DNA of 64,000 nt from JADFGZ01 sp965222345. Its GTDB lineage: Bacteria; Acidobacteriota; Terriglobia; 2-12-FULL-54-10. The first letter of the stretch is position 1, and each line of letters begins with the position of its first letter. Made by a program: the position numbers and the translations under genes. The notes under the pieces are model-generated. The model saw only the letters and a program-made list of their open reading frames with translations, had not been told where the DNA came from and ran no database searches. The stretch is from the NCBI GenBank assembly GCA_965222345.1, contig CBDCTS010000007.1, forward strand, positions 1,364,001 to 1,428,000. The letters run 5' to 3'. Shown piece by piece: positions 25,860 through 35,067 of this stretch.

Positions 25860-26269
25860 TTCAGCGACCGCTCTTAATTCTTCGTCTTGTTGTCGTACGC
25901 GTGCGTCTTCTTTCCCTCGCCTTTCCCGCCTTCCGACTCGTTATGAGTCCCAATATTTCAGTCTCTTCCCCTCAAAGCTGAGAAGGCAGTGTGCGTGCGG
26001 TATTGTCGATTTTTCGGTCATTGTAACGAAAATCGAACTCGGAAACGCACCGATGCAGGTGCAGGCGGTCAAGCTGCCGGCGCGGCATGGTTTCAGTGTA
26101 ACGGTTCCAGAAGGGAGTGTCCTGATTGCGTAGGAAGGGACCGATCGACATCCGGCGATCTCCTTTCGAGCATACTTGTCAAATCAACGGAAGAAAGGGC
26201 GGCGGCAGGCCGCCACGCGCCCTATTCTAGGGGCGTAAGAAGGGCATGTCAAACGGGAAGGGGAAGGAT

Positions 26270-27682
26270 GTCGTTAGCACATGATATGTCCGGTCTAATT
26301 AACATGTGAAATGTCCGCTTTGAGCGGCGTAGGGTAGGGCTTTTTGCCAGGAGGTGGCATGAAGTTCTACTCGGAAGCTGCGATGGAGCGGGCGATGAAG
26401 ATACAAGAAGTAATTTTGCGAGCGATAGGGAAGCGGATCAACTGGTGGCAGGCAGCCGAGATCATCGGGATCAGCGACCGGCAGATGAGGCGGTGGCGCA
26501 GCCGGTACGAGCAGTACGGCTACGACGGGCTGTTTGACCGGCGGCGGGGAAAGCCGAGTCCGCGGCGGGTACCCCTGGGGACGGTGGAGAAGGTGTTGGG
26601 GCTGTATCAGGAGAAGTACTTTGACTTCAACGTGCGGCACTTTCACGAAAAGCTGCGGGAAGAGCACGGCCTCCGGCTGAGCTACACCTGGGTGAAGCTG
26701 GCATTGCAAGGGGCGGGGCTAGTGAACAGGAGGCGGAAGCGGGGCCTGCACCGCCAGAGGCGGCCCCGGCGGCCGTTACCGGGAATGCTGCTGCATCTGG
26801 ATGGGAGCCAGCATCGGTGGTTTGTCGATGATCGCTGGTATGACCTGCTGGTGGTCCTGGATGATGCCAGCAGCGAGATTTACTATGCGCAACTGGTAGA
26901 GCAGGAATCGACGCGGACGGTGCTGGCTGCCCTGCGGGAGGTGGTCGAGCAGCAGGGGATCTTTTGCGCCCTTTATAGCGACCGGGCCAGTCATTTCTTC
27001 CTGACCCGGAAGGCGGGCGAGCCGGTGGATCGGCAACGGCTGACCCAGGTGGGCCGCGCCCTGCGGGAGCTGGGCATTCAGATGATTCCGGCCTATTCGC
27101 CGCAGGCGCGGGGACGCAGCGAGCGGAACTTCGGGACCTGGCAAGGGCGGCTGCCGCAGGAACTGCGCCTGCGGGGAATCATCACGCTAGAGGCAGCGAA
27201 TCGGTTCCTGCGGGAGGGCTATATCGGGGAGTTCAACCGGCGCTTTGCCGTGCCGGCCACCCAACCAGGCAGCGCCTTTTTGCCGTCAGCCAGGCGGGAG
27301 TTAGAGCGAATCTTCTCGATCCAGCACCAGCGGATAGTGAATCGGGACAATACGGTCAGTCTGGAGAACCGCCTCCTCCAGATCGAGAAAACTCCTTGGC
27401 GCGGGACTCTGGCGGGCTGCCGGGTGACCGTCTATGAACACCTGGATGGGACGTTAAGCATTGGCTATGGGCCGCACACGGTGGGCCGCTACTCCTCCGA
27501 GGGGGTGGCGATCCGGTGCGGCGGTCGGCGGCGGAGCCCTGTGGCTTCCCGACAACACCATTTGGCGCTCACCTCCGTCGCCCTACGGGCTCCTTCGGTC
27601 AGCGCCAAATCACTTTCGGTAGAATCATGAAAGCGGACATTTCACTTGCTACATATACCGGACATTTTAACTTGCTAACAAC
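26270..27682 (+). mobile_element. ISNCY/IS1202-like insertion sequence, copy B
   Basis: This 1413-bp copy has the same ends as copy A. It is flanked by the 18-bp repeat AACGGGAAGGGGAAGGAT (26252-26269 and 27683-27700). It inserted into the right copy of the 277-bp repeat, so it arrived after that duplication. Confidence 0.93.
26359..27630 (+). CDS. ISNCY/IS1202-like transposase, copy B
   Basis: The 423-residue protein is identical to copy A. The only DNA change I noticed is a silent G to A near 26777 (CCGTTACCG). The catalytic acids and ribosome site are unchanged, so it should be functional. Confidence 0.92.
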   Translation: MKFYSEAAMERAMKIQEVILRAIGKRINWWQAAEIIGISDRQMRRWRSRYEQYGYDGLFDRRRGKPSPRRVPLGTVEKVLGLYQEKYFDFNVRHFHEKLREEHGLRLSYTWVKLALQGAGLVNRRRKRGLHRQRRPRRPLPGMLLHLDGSQHRWFVDDRWYDLLVVLDDASSEIYYAQLVEQESTRTVLAALREVVEQQGIFCALYSDRASHFFLTRKAGEPVDRQRLTQVGRALRELGIQMIPAYSPQARGRSERNFGTWQGRLPQELRLRGIITLEAANRFLREGYIGEFNRRFAVPATQPGSAFLPSARRELERIFSIQHQRIVNRDNTVSLENRLLQIEKTPWRGTLAGCRVTVYEHLDGTLSIGYGPHTVGRYSSEGVAIRCGGRRRSPVASRQHHLALTSVALRAPSVSAKSLSVES

Positions 27683-27796
27683 AACGGGAAGGGGAAGGAT
27701 CGGCTTTTGCGCTGTTTTGCTCGATTCGCAATATTCAGGTTAAGAGTTGCTTTCCTGTATCAGAGTGGGGGCACTGCTGACAAGGGTACGTCCGCT

Positions 27797-28471
27797 TCAT
27801 TCTTGACTCTGAATGGAAGCCTGTCGAAGCGCCTTAGATTCCTGAAGCTTACCCTTCCTAACGTAAAGCTGGTACAGTACATCCTTCATTAGTTCCAACA
27901 ATACGGCGGCGCGAGCGGGGTTGAGCGCTGGAAGGTGCGGATGTGCTCCGTCATGGCCGTCTATTACGATCTGCTTCAGAACCCCGAAAGTGTCCTCGTC
28001 GATCTGAGCCATTTCTTTTAGGTCCCGAATCTGGCTTAAAATTTTGTCGCTGCCATGGGCTCCCAGTTCTACTGATGCCGACTGCACAGTGCGGCGGCAC
28101 ATAGCGGCGAAGCCATTGTAGGCTCCGTTTGAGTAGCACGTGAGGGCCTCTTGAAAATCGGCGGCAACGTCCTTCGGGAGGTATTTGAATTCGAATGTTT
28201 CTAGCGGACGTTCGATCTCCTCATAGTCCTCGTCTATGTGAACCTGACTGCCGCTGAAATTTTGTCGTACGCTAAACCGCAAAAACACGGGTGCATTGCA
28301 GGAATCGCAGCGATACACAATCCCGACCTTAGTTGGCCTAAAGCGGACAAGAAACTCGAAACGAGGGATCGAGATAGCAGACAGATTGGATTGAACGCCG
28401 CAGTGCGGGCACTTGAGGGCATAGTGTTTATCGAACACGTTTTGTGGTTTATTGTTGCTATCGACGAACAT
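27797..28471 (-). CDS. DUF4145-domain protein with N-terminal zinc ribbon
   Basis: The 224-residue protein starts with two CxxC pairs (LKCPHCGVQSN and YRCDSCNAPVF), a zinc ribbon. The second half is helical with YLPKDVAADFQEALTCYSNG and AAMCRRTVQSASVELG, then HDGAHPHLPALNPARAAVLL, a pattern I know as DUF4145. That domain is found in restriction and other defence genes and is related to HEPN-like helices, but this protein's role is unknown. It stands alone between IS copy B and a Fic gene, in the same direction. Confidence 0.68.
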   Translation of the reverse strand: MFVDSNNKPQNVFDKHYALKCPHCGVQSNLSAISIPRFEFLVRFRPTKVGIVYRCDSCNAPVFLRFSVRQNFSGSQVHIDEDYEEIERPLETFEFKYLPKDVAADFQEALTCYSNGAYNGFAAMCRRTVQSASVELGAHGSDKILSQIRDLKEMAQIDEDTFGVLKQIVIDGHDGAHPHLPALNPARAAVLLELMKDVLYQLYVRKGKLQESKALRQASIQSQE

Positions 28472-28616
28472 CTAGTTCAACCCTGAGTGCAATTATACCT
28501 GATCGGAGTGCCGCAGGAAATGATGACTCCCCCGGACGCGAATCACCTCAAAGCCCGCCATACCATCATGTGTGGTGACCTCTCGCTAGGCTAGTTGCTG
28601 CAAAAAACGTCCATCC

Positions 28617-29804
28617 CTAAAGGCTAAGAGAGTGGGGCTTAGCTCTCGGCATTTTTCGCACCTGCTCAAAGAATAGTGTTTCCGTGATTTCAGTAGGCCA
28701 TTCTAATCGGATCAAAATATCGTATCTACGCTGAGCTTTCTCTTCCGCACGGACCGCCTTGAGATTCAGAAGGTCTACAATGTCACGAATGTATGCTTTA
28801 TATGGATCCTTCAGAGAGCCGTAGAAGCCCCTTAATCGAGCATACATTTCATCTAAGTCGATCCTTTCGACATCAAGCAACATTTTCAGGATCTGTACCT
28901 GCCGTTTCGCGAGCACTCGGCGCTTTCCAGTCTTGAGGCGGTCAAAGAGGTCGAACATTACGTTACGGTAGAGCGCCTTAGATACCTGTTTCCGGATCAT
29001 TGAAAAGAGGCGACGGCACTGAATTGCAATTCCCGTAAGTCCAAATTTTAAAAACGGCGTCAGGTCGTGCCCCTTAGCTCTGACCTCGTTCAGCGTACGC
29101 AGGTACTCAGTTTTTTCGTCGTAGTAGTAGTTCGACATCGCGATGAAAAGCGCGTCTCGCAAGCCCGCCCTCTGAAGCAGCAGAGCCTCAAGCGCCCTAG
29201 CTGTTCTTCCGTTTCCGTCAAGAAAGGGATGAATGGACGCAAAGTGATAATGCAGGGCAAGCGCCTGTACCAGGAGGTCGTGTTCAGGGAATTCCGTTTG
29301 AACGCTTCTCATTAGGCCTGTAAAGGCTGCCTTGCACTCCCTCCCTCCATTTGCGCCGCGGTGCTGTGGGCTACCAAAAAGGACGTTGCTATCATCTGGC
29401 CTGATTCGCCCTGGTTCACAATGGTCATCATCGGCCCCCGTGACTATTCTCCCATGAACTTCCTTAACCAAGCCGGCATCTACCGGGAGATCATTTGGTA
29501 ATACCGTTATCCACTTATACGCTTTGCTTGCTGCCCGTGCTTGACGCTGGGACCGCGTGACCAAATCCTCTTCGCTCTCTGCCAGGGCCGTTTCAAGTTC
29601 CTCATCCGTAAAGTCTGCCCCTTCGATCTTTGACGTGCCTCCAACCTCCGATTTCAGTTGGACATACTGTAACGCTTGAATCCAGTCTTGCTGGTATGGC
29701 ATTTCGGTTAGAGAGTAGACTGCCGCCTTTGCATCGGTAAGCTTCGCGATAATTGCAGACAAATCGTATTTCAACCAGTCTTGCGGAATTGTGTATTTGA
29801 TCAT
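28617..29804 (-). CDS. Fic-family protein (class II type), first of two
   Basis: The 395-residue protein has the full Fic motif HPFLDGNGRTAR near residue 210 and an N-terminal inhibitory helix with TSKIEGAD, the S/TxxxE G/N element that blocks ATP in class II Fic proteins. A Fic_N-like region precedes it and a winged-helix-like region follows (KRQVQILKMLLDVERIDLDE). Fic enzymes transfer AMP or another nucleotide phosphate onto protein hydroxyls. The intact histidine and glycine-rich loop suggest an active, self-inhibited enzyme. It is preceded by the very AT-rich spacer at 29805-29990. Confidence 0.85.
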   Translation of the reverse strand: MIKYTIPQDWLKYDLSAIIAKLTDAKAAVYSLTEMPYQQDWIQALQYVQLKSEVGGTSKIEGADFTDEELETALAESEEDLVTRSQRQARAASKAYKWITVLPNDLPVDAGLVKEVHGRIVTGADDDHCEPGRIRPDDSNVLFGSPQHRGANGGRECKAAFTGLMRSVQTEFPEHDLLVQALALHYHFASIHPFLDGNGRTARALEALLLQRAGLRDALFIAMSNYYYDEKTEYLRTLNEVRAKGHDLTPFLKFGLTGIAIQCRRLFSMIRKQVSKALYRNVMFDLFDRLKTGKRRVLAKRQVQILKMLLDVERIDLDEMYARLRGFYGSLKDPYKAYIRDIVDLLNLKAVRAEEKAQRRYDILIRLEWPTEITETLFFEQVRKMPRAKPHSLSL

Positions 29805-29990
29805 GAATTTAGACTATATATCAATTATATTTTGATTTCAATTTAAAAATATATAAATATAACTTCAATATTATGAGTATTTTAAAATATTAATATCAAT
29901 TATTATTTCGTTTATATTTTCTATTAATTTTAATCCTTATTTACTGTATATTTTGGAGTAAGATCGTATATAGCCCCCCGATAAAACGGT
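29805..29990. other. Very AT-rich spacer
   Basis: About 150 bp here is nearly all A and T, with many TATA and TAAAAT runs, in an otherwise GC-rich window. It separates the Fic gene from parB. It likely contains the Fic promoter and may mark horizontally acquired DNA. It has no DnaA-box cluster that I can see. Confidence 0.7.
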
Positions 29991-30055
29991 CTGGAAGAGG
30001 AATGAGAGAATGCGTCAGCATAATTCTGAACTGCGCCATCGTTGGCGGAGTGCCC

Positions 30056-30943
30056 TCACTGCTGCCCCACGATCACGTTGTAGATGCGGTCGAGGTCCTG
30101 CTGGGAGTGATACTCGATCTCGATCTTGCCTTTGGAGCCTTTGCCAACCATCCGGACGCGGGCGCCGAGCGCCCGTTCCATCTCCTGGAGAGCAGAACGG
30201 ACGTTGGGGTCCTGTTCCGTGGGGGCTTTCGGTTTCCTGGCGCCTCGCGACTTGGTCAGCGCTTCGGTTTGCCGCACCGAGAGACCCTTGATAACGACAT
30301 GGGCGGCCAATATCTTTTGGGAGCCTTCATCCGGCAAGGCCAGCAACGCCCTGGCATGGCCCTCGGAGAGGTCCCCGGAGGCCACGCAGTCGCGCACCAC
30401 TTCCGGTAAACGTAACAAACGCAAGGTGTTAGTGATCGTGGCGCGGTCCTTGCCGGTGCGGCTGGCGAGCTGTTCATGGCTCAAGTGATGCTCACGGCTC
30501 AGACTGAACAGGGCCTCGGCCATCTCGATGGGGTTGAGGTCCTCGCGCTGGATGTTCTCGATCAGGGTCAGCTCGGGCAGCTCGTTGTCCGGCACATCCC
30601 GCACAATGGCCGGGACCATCGCCACGCCAGCCAAAGCGCAGGCGCGCCAACGGCGCTCCCCTGCAATCAGCACAAATCGTTGCCCGCTGGCCCTGACCAC
30701 GATAGGCTGCACCACCCCATGCAGCTTGATGCTCTCGGCAAGCTCCGCCATCCGCTCCGGGTGGAAGTGGCGACGGGACTGGTGGGGGCTGGGTTCGATG
30801 CGCGAGACTTCAATTTGACGTACCCTATCGGAGGATGCTACGGCGGGCAGCAAAGCCTCCAGCCCTCGCCCCAGGCCTCGTTTTGGTCCGGTCGAGCCAG
30901 CATGAACTGCCTTTTTAGGGCTCACAGAAGCGATTGTTTCCAT
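30056..30943 (-). CDS. parB: Chromosome-partitioning protein ParB
   Basis: This 295-residue protein has the canonical order: basic N-terminus, the CTP-binding GERRWRACALAGV box and ENIQREDLNPIEMAEAL, a helix-turn-helix (LSHEQLASRTGKDRATITNT), LPEVVRDCVASGDLSEGHAR, and a C-terminal dimerisation domain. ParB binds parS, spreads and loads condensin. A strong parS lies at 32061-32086 just above the parAB operon. Its gene follows parA by about 100 bp on the same strand. Confidence 0.97.
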   Translation of the reverse strand: METIASVSPKKAVHAGSTGPKRGLGRGLEALLPAVASSDRVRQIEVSRIEPSPHQSRRHFHPERMAELAESIKLHGVVQPIVVRASGQRFVLIAGERRWRACALAGVAMVPAIVRDVPDNELPELTLIENIQREDLNPIEMAEALFSLSREHHLSHEQLASRTGKDRATITNTLRLLRLPEVVRDCVASGDLSEGHARALLALPDEGSQKILAAHVVIKGLSVRQTEALTKSRGARKPKAPTEQDPNVRSALQEMERALGARVRMVGKGSKGKIEIEYHSQQDLDRIYNVIVGQQ

Positions 30944-31044
30944 CTTTTAGCCTCCTTTTGGGGGAATTTCCGCGAATGTATCTTTTTAGTGAACACCTGT
31001 TAGTGACTCCCGGTTCGTGACCCCCGGCTGTCGCCTCATCCGTT

Positions 31045-31929
31045 TCAGTCTCTCTGCTTTTGCATGTTGCGGGAGAAAAACTCCCTGGCGAGCTGGATAT
31101 AACATTCGGCGCCGCGAGAGCGCCGGTCATAGAGCAGCACGGGCTGCCCGTAGCTCGGAGCCTCCGCCAAACGGACGTTGCGGGGGATGACCGTCTTGAA
31201 GACTTTTCCAGGAAAATGGCGGCGAAGCTGCTCGGCCACCTGCCGCGCCAGGATGGTGCGGTCGTCAACCATAGTCAGTAGTATGCCTTCCAGCTCAATC
31301 TGCGGGTTGTAGCCTGCTCGAATCCGCTCCACGGTGTCCAGGAGGGCTGACACCCCCTCCAGAGAAAGATATTCACACTGAACGGGAACCAGAAAAGAGT
31401 CGGCTGCGACCAGGGCATTAATGGTCAGCAGGCCGAGCGCCGGGGGACAGTCCAGGAAGATGTAGTCAAAGCCTGATTTCAGCGGCTCCAGGAGTTGCCG
31501 GAGCCAAAATTCTTTCCTCTCGTAAGAGACCAACTCCATGTCAGCCCCAACCAAGTCGCGGTCCGAGGGAATCAATAAGAGGCTTTCGAGACAGGTTGGC
31601 TGCATGGCGTCATTCAATAATTGATCGCTCAACCGCGAGTTGCCGTTGGCGAAGGGGCCAGCCGTGGCGGGGCTGTCGCCGACAGTGACAGGCTGGTATG
31701 GAACCCGGGAGGCTGCGTTTGCCTGGGAATCGGCGACCAGAAGATCATAGAGAGAACGCCGGGCGGGGTCCCTGGGAAAGCCCAGGCTGGCAGTGCTGTT
31801 GGCCTGCGGATCGCAGTCCACGATCAAGACGCGGAGTCTGGCAGCAGCCAGTGAAGCTGCCAGGTTGATGCAGGTGGTGGTCTTGCCGACCCCCCCTTTT
31901 TGATTGGTTACGGCGACGATCTTTCCCAA
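31045..31929 (-). CDS. parA: Chromosome-partitioning ATPase ParA (Soj-like)
   Basis: The 294-residue protein opens MGKIVAVTNQKGGVGKTTTC, the deviant Walker A of ParA/MinD ATPases, followed by LIVDCDPQANSTASLG and YIFLDCPPALGLLTINAL. It drives segregation of the ParB-parS complex along the nucleoid. A segment of about 45 residues after the LLVADSQAN stretch (SRVPYQPVTVGDSPATAG) is longer than in typical chromosomal ParA of about 250-260 residues. It is the first gene of the parAB pair. Confidence 0.96.
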   Translation of the reverse strand: MGKIVAVTNQKGGVGKTTTCINLAASLAAARLRVLIVDCDPQANSTASLGFPRDPARRSLYDLLVADSQANAASRVPYQPVTVGDSPATAGPFANGNSRLSDQLLNDAMQPTCLESLLLIPSDRDLVGADMELVSYERKEFWLRQLLEPLKSGFDYIFLDCPPALGLLTINALVAADSFLVPVQCEYLSLEGVSALLDTVERIRAGYNPQIELEGILLTMVDDRTILARQVAEQLRRHFPGKVFKTVIPRNVRLAEAPSYGQPVLLYDRRSRGAECYIQLAREFFSRNMQKQRD

Positions 31930-32060
31930 AAATGCTCCGCGCGCTGCTGCGATTACTCCATTAGTAGGGCTCCATAGGAACCTACTATACCAAATGTTGT
32001 ATGAAATCTATCAGGTGGGCTTATTGCTGTAAAGAGATATTTTCTCAGGCAAACCGGAGG

Positions 32061-32086
32061 GGCAATGTTTCACGTGAAACATTGCC
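32061..32086. promoter_or_regulatory. parS centromere site
   Basis: The core TGTTTCACGTGAAACA (32066-32081) equals the bacterial parS consensus, and the palindrome is perfect over 26 bp. It lies between rsmG and parA, 130 bp above the parA start. ParB from 30056 is the expected ligand. It is the only clear parS in the window. Confidence 0.95.
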
Positions 32087-32301
32087 GATGAAATTTACAG
32101 TCAATGGAGGGCTTGGATCACAGCTTCAACAACCGCTCGGCATTCTTATACAGGTTCAACTCCCGCTGGGCATCCGTGGTATTGGAAAGAGCCACTGCGT
32201 TGACTCGCAAGGTTACTTCACTTCGCTGCCTCATCAGAGTCGGAGATCGCGACGAGCGTCACAGCGGGACTAATAGTACACCAAGCAGGGGTTCGCGTGG
32301 A

Positions 32302-32985
32302 TCAGGGGAGTGCTCCAGAGCCGCGCCCTGCCCGTCCCACTAAAACCACCCGGCGCTCGGAGCGCGGGATTGCAACCGGCTGGTCCCATTGCAAACCTGC
32401 CGTCGTGGCCAGCTTCGAAGCGTCTTTCTCCCCCACGAACAAGGCGATCCGTCCATCGCTTCGCAGGAGTCTAAGAAGACCGCCGAGCACGTCGGCGGTG
32501 GCAGCGACCGCTCGCATGGTGACCAACGACGCGCAGGCGGCCAGCTCTCCCCGCGCCGCTTCCGACAACCTTTCGGTCCGCACCTCCACATCTTCCAGGC
32601 CGCAACTGCGGGCTACCTCTTTCAGGAACGCCGCTTTTTTCTTGTTCGGTTCAAGCAGCACGGCCGGCATGGACTGCCAGGCCACCTTCAACGGCAGCCC
32701 CGGAAATCCAGCTCCGGAGCCGACGTCAATCAGTAGGCCGCTTGCCGGAGGCAACACCTTGGCCAGGAACAAAGACTCCTCAAAATGCCGCCTGGCGATC
32801 TGTTCGGGGTGGTGCAAGGCGGTGAGGTTCACCTTGCGGTTCCATTGAACCAGCAAAGCGAAGTGCGCGGCAAGCTGTTCGATCTGGCGCTCGCTGAGGT
32901 CAAGCCCCAAGCCCAGCGCCACTGTGCGCAGCAGCTCTCTATAGGGCGGAACGGGGGATGGCGCCGGAGACCGGGGAGGATTCAT
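32302..32985 (-). CDS. rsmG: 16S rRNA (guanine-527-N7)-methyltransferase
   Basis: The 227-residue protein has RsmG blocks: HFEESLFLAKVLP, the SAM-binding LIDVGSGAGFPGLPLKVAW, and LLEPNKKKAAFLKEVARS. It methylates G527 of 16S rRNA; loss gives low-level streptomycin resistance. It lies just below mnmG (start-stop gap of 37 bp) and above parA, the ancestral order around many origins. Confidence 0.95.
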   Translation of the reverse strand: MNPPRSPAPSPVPPYRELLRTVALGLGLDLSERQIEQLAAHFALLVQWNRKVNLTALHHPEQIARRHFEESLFLAKVLPPASGLLIDVGSGAGFPGLPLKVAWQSMPAVLLEPNKKKAAFLKEVARSCGLEDVEVRTERLSEAARGELAACASLVTMRAVAATADVLGGLLRLLRSDGRIALFVGEKDASKLATTAGLQWDQPVAIPRSERRVVLVGRAGRGSGALP

Positions 32986-33022
32986 AAACGATCTGTTGGA
33001 TAAGGCAACGTGCCCGGACGCC

Positions 33023-35056
33023 TCAGGCCTTTGCGCCGGCGTGGCGGCGCTGCCCCATCTCCATATATATGTTGATGATGGAAACCGCCGCCGGTGTAAC
33101 TCCGGGAATGCGGGAGGCTTGGCCGAGGGTTCGGGGACGGACGCGGGTCAGCTTCTCCACCATTTCGCGGGAGAGTCCGGGCACGCCGCTGTACTCGAAC
33201 CACTGCGGAATATGACGGCTCTCGGCCTTCTTCATCCTCTCCATCTGAACCCGCTGCTGGGCCAGGTAGCCTTCGTACTTGATGTCGATCGCCGCGATTT
33301 CCAGTTCAGCCTGGGTGGGTAAGAAGGGCAGGCCCTCTCGCAGCGAGGCTCCGCAATCTTCCAACGTGATCTCCGGGCGCTTCAACAGTTGACTCATGGT
33401 GGGCCTGTCGGCGGGCGCTTGGGAAAGTTTGCCATAGAGGGCTTGGCCGGCGGGCGTGGCGGGATCGGGGCGGCATTGCTCCAGAAACTCCGTCACCCGG
33501 CGCACCCGGTCATACTTTTCCTGAAACGCCTTGAAATGTTCCTCACCCACCAAGCCAACCCGGTGGCCGATCGGCATCAGGCGCAGGTCGGCATTGTCGA
33601 TGCGAAGGTGGAGGCGAAACTCGGCGCGCGAGGTGAACATGCGATAGGGCTCGTCGGTCCCTTTGGTCACCAAGTCATCGATGAGGATTCCTATGTACGC
33701 CTGCGTGCGGTCGAGCGTCACCGGTTCGACGCCCTGCGCTTGCAGGCCTGCGTTGATGCCGGCCATGATGCCCTGCCCGGCGGCCTCCTCGTAGCCCGTG
33801 GTTCCGTTGATCTGCCCGGCGAGGTACAGCCCCTTGACCTTCTTAGTCTCCAGCGTGTGGTCGAGTTCGGTGGGATTGATAAAATCGTACTCGATGGCGT
33901 AGCCGGGCCGGATCATCTCGGCCTCTTCCAAGCCCGGAATCGAGGCCACCATTGCGGCCTGCACGTCGATGGGCATGCTGGTGGACATGCCGTTCACATA
34001 GATTTCGTTGGTGTCGAGCCCCTCGGGTTCGAGGAAAAGCTGATGTTTCAGCTTGTCGGGGAACTTCACCACCTTGTCTTCAATGGAAGGGCAGTAACGC
34101 GGCCCGATGCCGGAGATCTGGCCGCTATAGAGCGGCGAGCGGCGCATGTTCTGGTGCAGAATGCGGTGCGTCTCGGCGTTGGTGTAGGCAATGTGACAGG
34201 CTACCTGCGGCTGCACGATTTTCTTTGTGCGAAAGGAGAAGGGAGTCGGAACGGGGTCTCCCTCCTGCCGCTCGAACTGGTTCCAGTCGATGCTCCTTCC
34301 ATCCAGGCGCGGCGGCGTGCCGGTCTTGAGCCTGCCGTGCCGCAGGCCCAGACGCTTCAGGGCCTCACCCAAGTACATGGCTGCCGCTTCGCCGCTCCTT
34401 CCAGCGGAATAAGTGTTTTCCCCACAATGAATTAGACCATTCAAAAAAGTCCCGGTAGTAACTATTACGGTATTACCTTGAATGGTTCGCCCGTCACGGA
34501 GCTTCACGCCTCGCACCCGGTACTTGGGAGCCGAGCTTTCGAGATCGGGAGGCGGAGAGCCTCCCGAATCATCCATTTCCGACAATGTCCCCGCGTTGTC
34601 ATCCCGAGCAGCTGTTCCTAGCTTGCCGGGGGAGCAGTGAGGGGGCTGTTTTTCCTCTCCATCCACAACCAGGTCCACAACCTCGGCTTGCTTGATCTTT
34701 AAGTTGGGCTCCGATTCCAGCACCTGGCGCATGCGGACGCGGTAGAGCTTCTTGTCGGCCTGGGCGCGCGGTGACCACACGGCCGGTCCACGGCTGGTGT
34801 TCAGCATGCGGAACTGGATGCCGGTTGCGTCGATCACCTCGCCCATCACGCCGCCGAGGGCGTCCACCTCGCGCACCAGGTGGCCCTTGGCGATGCCGCC
34901 GATGGCCGGGTTGCAGGACATCTGGGCGATCAGGTCCAGATTCATGGTGCACAGCGCCGTGCGCAGTCCCATGCGCGCCGCCGCCATCGCAGCCTCGCAG
35001 CCGGAGTGGCCGGCGCCAACCACGATCACATCGAATTTTCCTTCCGTCCTTGGCAT
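33023..35056 (-). CDS. mnmG: tRNA uridine-34 cmnm5U synthase subunit MnmG
   Basis: I start at ATG 35056 (MPRTEGKFDVIVVGAGHSGC), whose GAGHSGCEAA is the FAD-binding dinucleotide motif; a longer frame reads into the methyltransferase gene. The 677-residue protein keeps CNPAIGGIAKGHLVREVDAL, TGTFLNGLIHCG, RYCPSIEDKV and AGQINGTTGYEEAAGQG. With MnmE it modifies wobble uridine in tRNAs. It is about 45 residues longer than usual because of an in-frame insert around 34525-34655 (from EEKQPPHCSPG to DLESSAPKY) whose DNA forms a hairpin. mnmE is not adjacent here; it lies at 45.5 kb. Confidence 0.95.
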   Translation of the reverse strand: MPRTEGKFDVIVVGAGHSGCEAAMAAARMGLRTALCTMNLDLIAQMSCNPAIGGIAKGHLVREVDALGGVMGEVIDATGIQFRMLNTSRGPAVWSPRAQADKKLYRVRMRQVLESEPNLKIKQAEVVDLVVDGEEKQPPHCSPGKLGTAARDDNAGTLSEMDDSGGSPPPDLESSAPKYRVRGVKLRDGRTIQGNTVIVTTGTFLNGLIHCGENTYSAGRSGEAAAMYLGEALKRLGLRHGRLKTGTPPRLDGRSIDWNQFERQEGDPVPTPFSFRTKKIVQPQVACHIAYTNAETHRILHQNMRRSPLYSGQISGIGPRYCPSIEDKVVKFPDKLKHQLFLEPEGLDTNEIYVNGMSTSMPIDVQAAMVASIPGLEEAEMIRPGYAIEYDFINPTELDHTLETKKVKGLYLAGQINGTTGYEEAAGQGIMAGINAGLQAQGVEPVTLDRTQAYIGILIDDLVTKGTDEPYRMFTSRAEFRLHLRIDNADLRLMPIGHRVGLVGEEHFKAFQEKYDRVRRVTEFLEQCRPDPATPAGQALYGKLSQAPADRPTMSQLLKRPEITLEDCGASLREGLPFLPTQAELEIAAIDIKYEGYLAQQRVQMERMKKAESRHIPQWFEYSGVPGLSREMVEKLTRVRPRTLGQASRIPGVTPAAVSIINIYMEMGQRRHAGAKA

Positions 35057-35067
35057 TGCTGTTCGTC

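Larger units (their letters stand above)
26051..27758. repeat. 277-bp direct repeat, right copy, split by IS copy B
   Basis: Bases 26051-26269 and 27701-27758 together repeat 23640-23916. The piece 27683-27700 is the target duplication made by the IS. The copy holds only the first 33 codons of the ligase gene, so it is a dead gene start on the minus strand. Confidence 0.93.

Noticed and set aside
7008..28540. Shared ACTCCCCCGGACG at about 7008 and 28526
   Set aside because: Only 13 bases match and flanks differ; chance is enough.
29805..29990. DNA-unwinding element of an origin
   Set aside because: There is no DnaA-box cluster beside it, whereas a cluster exists between dnaA and dnaN.
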